A stretch of DNA of 31,507 bases from DASQTB01 sp035642095 (GTDB lineage: Bacteria; Actinomycetota; UBA4738; CALAEC01). The position numbers and the translations under genes are program-made. The stretch lies in the NCBI GenBank assembly GCA_035642095.1, contig DASQTB010000004.1, positions 1 through 31,507 of the forward strand. Reading direction: 5' to 3'. The notes under the pieces were generated by a model. It was not told where the DNA came from and did not search any database. It saw nothing but the letters and a program-made list of their open reading frames with translations. Below are positions 6,975 through 13,502 of this stretch, in pieces; within the stretch, counting starts at the first letter, position 1, and every line of letters starts with the position of its first letter.

Positions 6975-7160
6975 ATGGCGAAGAAGGCGCTGATCAACAA
7001 GTCGAGGCGACGGCCGAAGTTCTCGGCCCGGGCCTACACCCGGTGCCGGCGGTGTGGCCGCCAGCGGGCGGTATACCGCCGGTTCGCGTTGTGCCGCATC
7101 TGTTTCCGGGAGTTGGCCCATGCGGGAGAGATCCCCGGTGTGACGAAGGCGTCGTGGTGA
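6975..7160 (+). CDS. rpsN: 30S ribosomal protein S14, zinc-binding type Z
   Basis: This is the short zinc form of S14 (61 aa), a 16S 3'-domain protein. It has MAKKALINKSRRRPKFSARAYTRCRRCGRQRAVYRRFALCRICFRELAHAGEIPGVTKASW; the metal site is C-X2-C (CRRC) with C-X2-C (CRIC). This form replaces the ~100-aa zinc-free S14 at the spc position in Gram-positive bacteria. ATG 6975 has a GAGAGAAGAG purine tract before it. A zinc-free paralogue used under zinc shortage may exist elsewhere but is not in this window. Confidence 0.98.
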   Translation: MAKKALINKSRRRPKFSARAYTRCRRCGRQRAVYRRFALCRICFRELAHAGEIPGVTKASW

Positions 7161-7167
7161 TCCCGAG

Positions 7168-7563
7168 ATGCTGACCGACCCCATCGCCGACATGCTGACC
7201 CGGATCCGGAATGCCAACACGGCGTACAAGGAAGAGGTGGAGATCCCGGCCTCCCGGCTGAAGGAGGAGGTGGCCCGGGTCCTGGCCCGCGAGGGATACG
7301 TCCAGGGATTCCGGTTGGATGGCGAGGAGCCGAAACGTCGCATCGTGGTGGAGATGAAGTACGGACCGGATCGGGAGCGCACGATCAGCGGCCTCAAGCG
7401 GGTGTCGAGGCCGGGTCGGCGCGTGTACGTGGATCGCGGCAACCTCCCCCGGGTCCTGGGCGGCCTGGGCGTGTCGATCCTGTCGACCTCCCAAGGCCTG
7501 CTGACGGACCGGCAAGCGGCTCGTCGCGGGGTGGGCGGCGAGGTCCTGTGCCAGGTGTGGTGA
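7168..7563 (+). CDS. rpsH: 30S ribosomal protein S8
   Basis: S8 (131 aa) is a central-domain primary binder of 16S rRNA and, in enterobacteria, the spc-operon repressor. It has the usual N-terminus MLTDPIADMLTRIRNANTAYKEEVEIPASRLKEEVARVL, a middle ISGLKRVSRPGRRVYV, and the C-terminal signature GLGVSILSTSQGLLTDRQAARRGVGGEVLCQVW. The start is ATG 7168, seven bases after rpsN. rplF follows after 7 nt with its own AGGAG site. Confidence 0.98.
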   Translation: MLTDPIADMLTRIRNANTAYKEEVEIPASRLKEEVARVLAREGYVQGFRLDGEEPKRRIVVEMKYGPDRERTISGLKRVSRPGRRVYVDRGNLPRVLGGLGVSILSTSQGLLTDRQAARRGVGGEVLCQVW

Positions 7564-7570
7564 GGAGCGC

Positions 7571-8119
7571 ATGAGCAGAATCGGCAAGCAGCCAGTCGTC
7601 ATCCCCGATGGCGTCAGCGTCGATGTGAGGGAAGGCACCGTCTCGGTGACGGGCCCCGGGGGCACCCTCACACAGGCCGTGGCTCGCGACATGAGGGTCT
7701 CGGTGCAGGATGGCGAGGTGCGGGTAGAGCGCCCGTCGGACGAGCGGGAGCATCGCTCGCTCCACGGGCTGACCCGTTCGCTGATCGCCAACATGGTCGA
7801 GGGGGTGACCCGCGGGTTCCAGAAGACGCTGGAGATCCACGGCGTTGGCTACCGCGTTGCCCTCAAGGGCCGCGATCTGGAGCTCCAGGTCGGGTTCTCG
7901 CATTCGGTCCCGTTCCGTGCTCCCGAGGGGATCGAATTCGACGTTCCGGCGCCGAACCGCATCGTGGTGAAGGGGATCGACAAGCAGCTGGTCGGTGAGA
8001 CCGCAGCCAGGATCCGGAAGGTCCGCAAGCCCGAGCCGTACAAGGGCAAGGGGATCCGCTACGAGGGCGAATACGTTCGCAAGAAGGCCGGCAAGGCGGC
8101 CAAGGGTGCGGTGGCGTGA
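7571..8119 (+). CDS. rplF: 50S ribosomal protein L6
   Basis: L6 (182 aa) lies near the GTPase-associated centre. Its two repeated domains are seen, starting MSRIGKQPVVIPDGVSVDVREGTVSVTGPGGTL and followed by VEGVTRGFQKTLEIHGVGYRVALKGRDLELQVGFSHSV. The C-terminal GIDKQLVGETAARIRKVRKPEPYKGKGIRYEGEYVRKKAGKAAKG is conserved. The Shine-Dalgarno GAGGAG directly follows the rpsH stop and the start is ATG 7571. The end overlaps rplR in a GTGATG junction. Confidence 0.98.
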   Translation: MSRIGKQPVVIPDGVSVDVREGTVSVTGPGGTLTQAVARDMRVSVQDGEVRVERPSDEREHRSLHGLTRSLIANMVEGVTRGFQKTLEIHGVGYRVALKGRDLELQVGFSHSVPFRAPEGIEFDVPAPNRIVVKGIDKQLVGETAARIRKVRKPEPYKGKGIRYEGEYVRKKAGKAAKGAVA

Positions 8120-8472
8120 TGGACGTCCGTCGCAAGCGGGCCGGGCGCCTTCGCCGCCACAGCCGGGTCCGGAGGAAGATCCGGGGCGGCGCCGAGCGAC
8201 CTCGCCTGGCGGTCTACCGGTCGAACCGGCACATCTACGCCCAGCTCGTCGACGACGATGCCGGCCGAACGCTGGCCGCGGCGTCGTCGTTGGAGAACGG
8301 GGTGCAGACCGGAGGCAAGCAGGACACGGCCAAGGTCATCGGCCGGCTCATCGCCCAGCGGGCCAAGGAGGCCGGCGTGGAGCGGGCGGTCTTCGACCGT
8401 GGGGGCCGGCTGTACCACGGCAGGGTTCGCCAGCTTGCCGAGGGCGCCCGCGAAGGAGGGCTTCGCCTGTGA
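8119..8472 (+). CDS. rplR: 50S ribosomal protein L18
   Basis: L18 (117 aa) binds 5S rRNA with L5. It has the pattern RRKIRGGAERPRLAVYRSNRHIYAQLVDDDAGRTLAAAS, then GRLIAQRAKEAGVERAVFDRGGRLYHGRVRQLAEGAREGGL. The junction with rplF reads GTGATG, so GTG 8116 (one extra residue) or ATG 8119 could start it; I prefer ATG. The stop overlaps the GTG of rpsE (GTGA). Confidence 0.96.
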   Translation: MDVRRKRAGRLRRHSRVRRKIRGGAERPRLAVYRSNRHIYAQLVDDDAGRTLAAASSLENGVQTGGKQDTAKVIGRLIAQRAKEAGVERAVFDRGGRLYHGRVRQLAEGAREGGLRL

Positions 8473-9062
8473 GGCGATACGACAGCGCCGACCAGCGGTC
8501 TCCGTACGAGGAGCGTGTGGTGGCCATCAACCGAGTGGCCAAGGTGGTCAAGGGCGGCCGCCGATTCTCGTTCGCCGCCCTGGTCGTCGTGGGCGACACG
8601 GCCGGCCGGGTCGGTATCGGCTACGGCAAGGCCAAGGAGGTCCCGGCCGCGATCCAGAAGGGTGTCGAGGACGCCAAGCGGAACCTGTTCGAGGTGCCGC
8701 TGATGGGGACCACGATCCCCCACCGGGTCCTCGGTCGGGACGCGGGGGGCCAGGTTCTGCTGAAGCCTGCCGCGCCGGGCACCGGCGTCATCGCCGGCGG
8801 GCCGGTCCGGGCGGTCGTCGAGTGCGCCGGCATCAAGGACATCCTGTCGAAGTCCCTCGGCTCCGATAACGCCATCAACATCGTCCACGCCACGATGCAG
8901 GGCCTCCGGAGCCTCCGACGGCCGGAGGAGATCGCCCGCCTCCGCGGGCTCGATGTCCATCGCGTGGCTCCCAAGCCGATGCTCGAGGCCATGCGGGAGG
9001 CGGAGGAGCGCAATCGGACGGCCCGAGCGGAAGCGGGGACGCTGGAGGAGGACCGTGCCTAG
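8469..9062 (+). CDS. rpsE: 30S ribosomal protein S5
   Basis: S5 (197 aa) lines the mRNA entry path and controls decoding fidelity. It has the double-stranded-RNA-binding-like N-domain (YEERVVAINRVAKVVKGGRRFSFAALVVVGDTAGRVGIGYGKAKEVPAAIQKG) and the C-domain with HRVLGRDAGGQVLLKPAAPGTGVIAGGPVRAVVECAGIKDILSKSLGS. GTG 8469 is chosen from the GTGA overlap with rplR and from the match to S5 N-termini. The charged tail RTARAEAGTLEEDRA overlaps the rpmD start by 8 nt. Confidence 0.97.
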   Translation: MRRYDSADQRSPYEERVVAINRVAKVVKGGRRFSFAALVVVGDTAGRVGIGYGKAKEVPAAIQKGVEDAKRNLFEVPLMGTTIPHRVLGRDAGGQVLLKPAAPGTGVIAGGPVRAVVECAGIKDILSKSLGSDNAINIVHATMQGLRSLRRPEEIARLRGLDVHRVAPKPMLEAMREAEERNRTARAEAGTLEEDRA

Positions 9063-9237
9063 GCTGAAGGTCACCCAGGTCCGCGGGCTTGCGGGGAAGC
9101 CCCGGCCCCAGCGGGACACCCTCCGGGCACTCGGGCTCCGGCGGATCCGTCACGCCGTGGTCAAGGAGGATCGGCCCGAGATCAGAGGCATGATCGCCCG
9201 GGTCCGCCACCTGGTCGACGTCGAGGAGGTCGAGTGA
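9055..9237 (+). CDS. rpmD: 50S ribosomal protein L30
   Basis: L30 (60 aa, typical) is a small 50S protein absent from some bacteria. It reads MPRLKVTQVRGLAGKPRPQRDTLRALGLRRIRHAVVKEDRPEIRGMIARVRHLVDVEEV, with the family core R-x-TLRALGLR and the IRGM-I-RVRHLV helix. GTG 9055 has the Shine-Dalgarno GGAGGAGG inside the 3' end of rpsE and overlaps rpsE by 8 nt. The stop overlaps rplO as GTGA. Confidence 0.96.
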   Translation: MPRLKVTQVRGLAGKPRPQRDTLRALGLRRIRHAVVKEDRPEIRGMIARVRHLVDVEEVE

Positions 9238-9695
9238 GGCTCCACCACCTCCGTCCGCCCCCCGGAGCCAGGCGCGACCGAAGGCGGGTCGGTCGGGGCC
9301 GCTCGGCCGGACAGGGCAAGACCGCCGGCCGGGGAACCAAGGGCTACCTGGCCAGGAATCCGAAGAAGGTGGGGTACGAGGGCGGTCAGATGCCTCTCAC
9401 CCGGCGGGTACCCAAGGAACCGGGATTCACCAACCCGAACCGCCGGGAGTGGGCCGTGGTGAACGTGGAACGCCTGGCCCAGCGGTTCGACAAGGGCACC
9501 ACGGTGACGCCCGAGGTCATGGCGGAGGCCGGCCTGGTCCGACGCCGCCGGCCGGTCAAGGTGCTGGGCCAGGGTGAGATGGCCCATGCCCTCACGGTCC
9601 AGGCCCACGGCTTCACCCGCTCGGCCCGCCGTAAGATCGAGCAGGCCGGCGGCCGGGCGGAGGTCGTCGACCAGGACCGCCGGGCGCGGGAGTAA
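9234..9695 (+). CDS. rplO: 50S ribosomal protein L15
   Basis: L15 (153 aa) is a late-binding 50S protein. The N-terminus (LHHLRPPPGARRDRRRVGRGRSAGQGKTAGRGTKG) matches the basic, Gly-rich L15 tail that threads into rRNA. It is followed by GYEGGQMPLTRRVPKEPGFTNPNRREWAVVNVERL and the C-terminal VKVLGQGEMAHALTVQAHGFTRSARRKIEQAGG. GTG 9234 overlaps the rpmD stop. The TAA stop lies inside a possible -10 box for secY. Confidence 0.97.
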   Translation: MRLHHLRPPPGARRDRRRVGRGRSAGQGKTAGRGTKGYLARNPKKVGYEGGQMPLTRRVPKEPGFTNPNRREWAVVNVERLAQRFDKGTTVTPEVMAEAGLVRRRRPVKVLGQGEMAHALTVQAHGFTRSARRKIEQAGGRAEVVDQDRRARE

Positions 9696-9714
9696 ACTAG
9701 GCGCCCCGCCGGGG
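9693..9714 (+). promoter_or_regulatory. Possible weak secY promoter and SD-proximal hairpin
   Basis: TAAACT at 9693-9698 overlaps the rplO stop and fits an actinobacterial TAnnnT -10 box, but no convincing -35 is present at 16-18 nt. Just downstream, CCCC (9704-9707) can pair with GGGG (9711-9714), which is the first part of the secY Shine-Dalgarno GGGGAGGA. The intergenic space is only 27 nt. The promoter assignment is weak. Confidence 0.3.
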
Positions 9715-9722
9715 AGGAGCGG

Positions 9723-10988
9723 ATGCTCAGGGCCTTCGTCAACGCGTTCAAGATCCCGGATCTTCGGAAGAAGATCCTGTTCACCCTGTTCATCATCGCC
9801 GTGTACCGGGTGGGGTCGTTCCTGCCCCTCCCGAACATCGACGTCGAGGTGCTGGCCGGCCAGGCCAACCAGACCCAGGGCTTCCTCTCGTTCATCAACC
9901 TGTTCTCCGGCGGTGCGCTTTCGCGGCTGGCCGTATTCGCGCTGGGCATCATGCCGTACATCACCTCGTCGATCATCATGCAGCTCCTGGTGGTGGTCAT
10001 CCCGAAGCTGGAGCAGTGGCGGAAGCAGGGTGAGGTCGGGCAGAAGCGCATCACCCAGTGGACCCGGTACATGACGGTGGCCCTGGCCCTCCTCCAGTCG
10101 ACCGGCCTGATCTTCCTGTTCAACAACCAGCTCCCCGGGGTGATCCGGCAGTTCACGCCGTCGCGGGTGGCCTTCATGGTCCTGACGCTGACCGCTGGGA
10201 CGGCGCTCATCATGTGGCTCGGCGAGTTGATCACCCAGCGGGGCATCGGGAACGGGATGTCGATGCTGATCTTCACCAGCGTCATCTCCGAGCTGCCCTC
10301 GCAGGGGTACACCGTTCTCCAGCGAGGGGGTGTGGCCTTCGGCATCATCGTGACGCTCGGACTGCTGATCATCCTGGCCGTGGTCTTCATGGAGCAGGGC
10401 CAGCGCCGGATCCCGGTGCAGTACGCCAAACGCGTGGTGGGCCGGCGGATGACCCAGGGCGGCAGCACCTACATCCCGCTGAAGGTCAACCAGGCCGGGG
10501 TGATCCCGATCATCTTCGCCTCGTCCGTGCTGTACTTCCCTTCGCTGCTGGGATCCGTGGTCCAGTGGCAGCCGTTCCAGAACTTCCTCAACAACCATCT
10601 GGTGAACCCGGCCAGCCCCGTCTACATCACGATCTACGGGCTCCTGGTGGTGTTCTTCGCCTACTTCTACACGGCGATCTCCTTCAACCCGGTGGACACC
10701 GCCGACAACATCCGCAAGTACGGCGGGTTCATCCCCGGGATCCGGCCGGGAAAGCCGACCGCCGACCACCTGGACCACATCCTGTCCCGGATCACGCTGC
10801 CCGGGTCCCTGTTTCTTGCTGTGATCGCGTTGATCCCCTCCATCGCCCTCATCGTGATGGGGGTCAACGTGAACGCGTTCCCGTTCGGTGGCACCTCCGT
10901 CCTGATCGTGGTGGGCGTGGCCCTGGAGACCATGAAACAGCTCGAGTCCCAGCTGACCATGCGCCACTACGAAGGGTTCCTCGGGTAG
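9723..10988 (+). CDS. secY: Preprotein translocase subunit SecY
   Basis: SecY (421 aa) is the channel of the Sec translocon in the cytoplasmic membrane. The start MLRAFVNAFKIPDLRKKILFTLFIIAVYRVGSFLPLPNID is typical, with the first membrane segment at ~17-37. About ten hydrophobic segments follow, including the plug region and TM2 (FSGGALSRLAVFALGIMPYITSSIIMQLLVVVIP). The cytosolic loops needed for SecA and ribosome contact are present (GQRRIPVQYAKRVVGRR and NIRKYGGFIPGIRPGKPTADHL). ATG 9723 has a strong GGGGAGGA site. As in most bacteria it links the spc genes to adk and map. Confidence 0.98.
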   Translation: MLRAFVNAFKIPDLRKKILFTLFIIAVYRVGSFLPLPNIDVEVLAGQANQTQGFLSFINLFSGGALSRLAVFALGIMPYITSSIIMQLLVVVIPKLEQWRKQGEVGQKRITQWTRYMTVALALLQSTGLIFLFNNQLPGVIRQFTPSRVAFMVLTLTAGTALIMWLGELITQRGIGNGMSMLIFTSVISELPSQGYTVLQRGGVAFGIIVTLGLLIILAVVFMEQGQRRIPVQYAKRVVGRRMTQGGSTYIPLKVNQAGVIPIIFASSVLYFPSLLGSVVQWQPFQNFLNNHLVNPASPVYITIYGLLVVFFAYFYTAISFNPVDTADNIRKYGGFIPGIRPGKPTADHLDHILSRITLPGSLFLAVIALIPSIALIVMGVNVNAFPFGGTSVLIVVGVALETMKQLESQLTMRHYEGFLG

Positions 10989-10992
10989 CGCG

Positions 10993-11643
10993 GTGCGCAT
11001 CGTCCTGCTGGGCCCGCCGGGGGCGGGGAAGGGAACCCAGGCGCACCGTTTGGCGGACTACTACGGCGTTCGATTGATCGCCACCGGTGACATCTTCCGG
11101 AGGAACGTCCGCCAGGAGACCCCTCTCGGTCTCAAGGCGAAGTCGTACATGGAGGCCGGCGAGCTGGTGCCGGACGATGTGGTCATCGGGATGCTCCTGG
11201 AGGAGCTCCGGAGGTCGCCGAACGGCTTTGTGCTGGACGGCTTTCCCCGAACCCTCCCCCAGGCCCTGGCCCTGGAGGAGGCCCTGGCCGCGGCGGGCCA
11301 GCCGCTCGACGCCGCGCTCAAGTATGTGATCCCGGATGAGGTCACGGTGGCTCGGCTAGCGGGGCGGCGAACCTGCACCCACTGCGAGCGAACCTACAAC
11401 CTGGAGTTCAAGCCCCCGAAGGTCGAGGGGATCTGCGACAACTGCGGGGGCGAGCTGGTCCAGCGGGAAGACGATCGCGAGGAGACCGTCCGTCACCGCC
11501 TGGAGATCTACCACCGCGACACGGAGCCCCTTCAGAAGTTCTACTGGGAGCGAGGGCTCCTCCGGGAAGTCGACGCGGTGGGGGAAGTGGAGAGGATCAC
11601 TCGCCGCGCCATCGGCGCGCTCGAGGACCTGGCCCGGACGTAG
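10993..11643 (+). CDS. adk: Adenylate kinase, zinc-LID type
   Basis: This enzyme catalyses ATP + AMP = 2 ADP. It is 216 aa with the P-loop GPPGAGKGTQ (residues 7-16), the AMP-binding TGDIFR and DGFPRT (82-87) motifs, and a full-length LID domain. The LID has Cys128-X2-Cys131 and Cys148-X2-Cys151, a four-cysteine zinc site as in Bacillus-type enzymes. Mycobacterial Adk is short and lacks this LID. GTG 10993 lies 4 nt after the secY stop and gives the N-terminus MRIVLLGPPG. It is followed after 1 nt by map. Confidence 0.98.
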   Translation: MRIVLLGPPGAGKGTQAHRLADYYGVRLIATGDIFRRNVRQETPLGLKAKSYMEAGELVPDDVVIGMLLEELRRSPNGFVLDGFPRTLPQALALEEALAAAGQPLDAALKYVIPDEVTVARLAGRRTCTHCERTYNLEFKPPKVEGICDNCGGELVQREDDREETVRHRLEIYHRDTEPLQKFYWERGLLREVDAVGEVERITRRAIGALEDLART

Positions 11644-11644
11644 C

Positions 11645-12412
11645 GTGATCGTCCTCAAGTCGCCGCAGGAGATCGAGAAGATGCGGCGAGCCGGTCGCAT
11701 CGTGGCCGACACCCGGCGGAAGGTGGCCGAAGCGGTCCGTCCCGGGATCACCACGGCCCGGCTCGACGCCGTGGCCGAGGACAGCATCCGGGCCGCGGGC
11801 GCGACGCCGTCGTTCAAGGGCTACGGGGGAGGCGGCGGAAGGCCGCCGTTCCCCGCGTCGATCTGTGCCTCGGTGAACGATCAGGTGGTCCACGGCATCC
11901 CGGGCGATCGGGTGCTCACCGACGGCGATCTCCTCTCCCTCGACTTCGGGGCCATCTGGGAGGGGTACCACGGCGACTCGGCGCTCACCGTGTTCGTCGG
12001 TGAGCCTCCCTCGGCCGAGGCCGAGAAGCTGGTCCTTGTCACCGAGGAGGCGCTGGAGGCCGGTATCTCCCAGATCCGGCCGGGCAAGCGCATGTCCGAC
12101 ATCGGCCACGCCGTGCAGCACGTGGTGGAAGGGGCCGGGTTCAGCGTGGTCCGGGAGTACGTCGGTCACGGGATCGGCCAGCAGATGCACGAGGACCCAC
12201 AGATCCCCAACTATGGGCCCCCGGGCCACGGGCCGGAGCTCCGCCCGGGCATGGTCCTGGCCGTCGAGCCGATGGTCAACGTGGGGGGCTGGGAGACCCG
12301 GGTCCTGGACGATGAGTGGACCGTGGTCACGGCCGACGGGAGCCTGTCGGCACACTTCGAGCACACCATCGCCTGCACCGAGGACGGCCCCGAGGTCCTG
12401 ACCGTCGGTTGA
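11645..12412 (+). CDS. map: Methionine aminopeptidase, type I
   Basis: MetAP (255 aa) removes the initiator Met from nascent proteins. All metal and active-site residues are seen: His83 (VVHGIPGD), Asp100 (LSLDFGA), Asp111 (YHGDSALT), His175 (YVGHGIGQQMHEDP), Glu208 (VLAVEPM) and Glu239 (SAHFEHT). GTG 11645 gives MIVLKSPQEIEKMRRAGRIVA, the usual N-terminus of the short type Ia form without an SH3-binding extension. There is a small Gly-rich insertion (GGGGGRP, about 61-67) before PFPASICASVNDQVVHG, absent from most relatives as I recall them. infA normally follows map in actinobacteria but does not here. Confidence 0.98.
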   Translation: MIVLKSPQEIEKMRRAGRIVADTRRKVAEAVRPGITTARLDAVAEDSIRAAGATPSFKGYGGGGGRPPFPASICASVNDQVVHGIPGDRVLTDGDLLSLDFGAIWEGYHGDSALTVFVGEPPSAEAEKLVLVTEEALEAGISQIRPGKRMSDIGHAVQHVVEGAGFSVVREYVGHGIGQQMHEDPQIPNYGPPGHGPELRPGMVLAVEPMVNVGGWETRVLDDEWTVVTADGSLSAHFEHTIACTEDGPEVLTVG

Positions 12413-12441
12413 CCCGTTCGTCCTGGTTGGAGGCATTGTCG

Positions 12442-12471
12442 TGGACGACCGCGGCGAGGCTGCCCTATACT
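12442..12471 (+). promoter_or_regulatory. Predicted sigma-70-type promoter before rpmJ
   Basis: A -35-like TGGACG (12442-12447, 4 of 6 to TTGACA) is separated by 18 nt from a good -10 TATACT (12466-12471, 5 of 6 to TATAAT). TATACT stands out in this GC-rich DNA. The inferred start near 12478 would give a leader of about 54 nt before rpmJ that opens with the hairpin at 12478-12496. This could drive rpmJ-rpsM-rpsK-rpoA-rplQ independently of the spc block. Confidence 0.55.
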
Positions 12472-12477
12472 TCGGGT

Positions 12478-12496
12478 GGCCCCCTTCGCGGGGGCC
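12478..12496 (+). other. Perfect 7-bp hairpin in the rpmJ leader
   Basis: GGCCCCC (12478-12484) pairs perfectly with GGGGGCC (12490-12496) around the 5-nt loop TTCGC. No U-run follows, so it does not look like a classical terminator. It sits at the predicted 5' end of the rpmJ transcript in the space normally filled by infA. It may stabilise the mRNA or form part of a regulatory leader. Confidence 0.6.
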
Positions 12497-12531
12497 GATT
12501 CTGGCGTGGAATGGATCCCTGGGAGCGCGCG

Positions 12532-12645
12532 TTGAAGGTACGGCCGTCCGTGAGGAAGATGTGCGAGAAGTGCAAGGTCATCCGGCGACGGGGCCGGGTC
12601 ATGGTGATCTGCGCGAACCCCAGGCACAAGCAGCGCCAGGGCTGA
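12532..12645 (+). CDS. rpmJ: 50S ribosomal protein L36, zinc-binding
   Basis: L36 is the smallest ribosomal protein, here 37 aa. It begins MKVRPSVRKMCEKCKVIRRRGRVMVICANPRHKQRQG in standard form, with the zinc ligands Cys11, Cys14, Cys27 and His32 (the C+ form). The start is TTG 12532, chosen because all L36 proteins begin MKV; the frame remains open upstream, but that sequence is leader. A GGGAG stretch at 12521-12525 may serve as ribosome-binding site. It stands 119 nt after map, and there is no infA between them. Confidence 0.95.
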   Translation: MKVRPSVRKMCEKCKVIRRRGRVMVICANPRHKQRQG

Positions 12646-12658
12646 GGGAGGGACGGGA

Positions 12659-13036
12659 GTGGCCAGGATCGCAGGGGTCGACCTTCCCCGCGACAAGCGG
12701 GTGGGCGTGGCCCTGACCTACATCTACGGGATGGGGGCCACCAAAGCCAGGCAGACCGTGGCTGGGGCCCGGATCGAGGAGGGCACCCGAGTGCGGGACC
12801 TCTCCGAGGACGAGGTCGTCAGGATCCGAGAGTGGATCGACCAGAACTACAAGGTGGAGGGCGATCTTCGCCGGGACGTGGCCCAGGACATCAAGCGGAA
12901 GATCGAGATCGGCGCCTACCAGGGCCTCCGCCATCGCCGGAGCCTCCCGGTCCACGGGCAGCGGACCCACACGAACGCCCGGACCCGAAAGGGGCCGAAG
13001 AAGACCGTGGGCATCAAGCGGAAGGTAGGGAAGTAG
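12659..13036 (+). CDS. rpsM: 30S ribosomal protein S13
   Basis: S13 (125 aa) lies in the 30S head and contacts the P-site tRNA and L5. It has MARIAGVDLPRDKRVGVALTYIYGMGATKARQTVAGARI, the helix-two-turns-helix DVAQDIKRKIEIGAYQGLRHRRSLPVHGQRTHTNARTRKGPKKTVGIKRK and a basic tail. GTG 12659 has the Shine-Dalgarno AGGGAGG (12645-12651). The rpsK GTG follows its TAG directly. Confidence 0.98.
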   Translation: MARIAGVDLPRDKRVGVALTYIYGMGATKARQTVAGARIEEGTRVRDLSEDEVVRIREWIDQNYKVEGDLRRDVAQDIKRKIEIGAYQGLRHRRSLPVHGQRTHTNARTRKGPKKTVGIKRKVGK

Positions 13037-13426
13037 GTGGCCAAGCCGAAGAAGAAGACCCGCAAGAAGGAGAAGAAGAACATCGCCCACGGGGCCGCCC
13101 ACATCAAGTCGACGTTCAACAACACGATCATCACGATCACGGATCTGGAGGGGAACACGATCTCGTGGGCCAGCGCCGGCAACGTGGGGTTCAAGGGCTC
13201 CCGAAAATCCACCCCCTTCGCGGCCCAGCTCGCGGCGGAGGCGGCGGCCCGGCGAGCCCAGGAACACGGCGTGAAGAAGGTGGAGGTGTTCGTCAAGGGC
13301 CCCGGCTCGGGACGGGAGACGGCGATCCGCTCGCTGGCCGCCACGGGGCTCGAGATCTTGGGGATCAATGATGTGACCCCCGTGCCGCACAACGGGTGCC
13401 GGCCCCGGAAGCGCCGGAGGGTGTAA
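13037..13426 (+). CDS. rpsK: 30S ribosomal protein S11
   Basis: S11 (129 aa) sits on the 30S platform near the mRNA exit. It shows the basic N-terminus KPKKKTRKKEKKNI, HIKSTFNNTIITITDLEGNTISWASAGNVGFKGSRKSTPFAAQLAAE, the GPGSGRETAIRSL motif and the C-terminal VTPVPHNGCRPRKRRRV. GTG 13037 directly abuts the rpsM stop. In most actinobacteria rpsD (S4) follows; here a 76-nt gap with a hairpin leads straight to rpoA. Confidence 0.98.
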   Translation: MAKPKKKTRKKEKKNIAHGAAHIKSTFNNTIITITDLEGNTISWASAGNVGFKGSRKSTPFAAQLAAEAAARRAQEHGVKKVEVFVKGPGSGRETAIRSLAATGLEILGINDVTPVPHNGCRPRKRRRV

Positions 13427-13430
13427 CGGA

Positions 13431-13451
13431 CCACCGGCTGGAGGCCGGTGG
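13431..13451 (+). other. Perfect 8-bp hairpin between rpsK and rpoA
   Basis: CCACCGGC (13431-13438) is followed by the loop TGGAG and then GCCGGTGG (13444-13451), a perfect 8-bp stem beginning 4 nt after the rpsK stop. No U-run follows. It could be a U-less terminator or attenuator, an mRNA-processing or stability element, or a protein-binding leader. It sits where rpsD is expected. Confidence 0.65.
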
Positions 13452-13502
13452 CAGAGACGGTGGGGCAGGATTGGATGATCCCCCGCCGAGGAGGGATGCA
13501 GT

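Noticed and set aside
12413..12531. A hidden infA in another frame
   Set aside because: The gap is 119 nt, while infA needs about 219 nt, and no IF-1 motif appears in any frame.
13431..13451. Classical rho-independent terminator after rpsK
   Set aside because: There is no U-run after the stem, and rpoA with a strong ribosome-binding site follows directly. It is kept only as a hairpin of unknown role.
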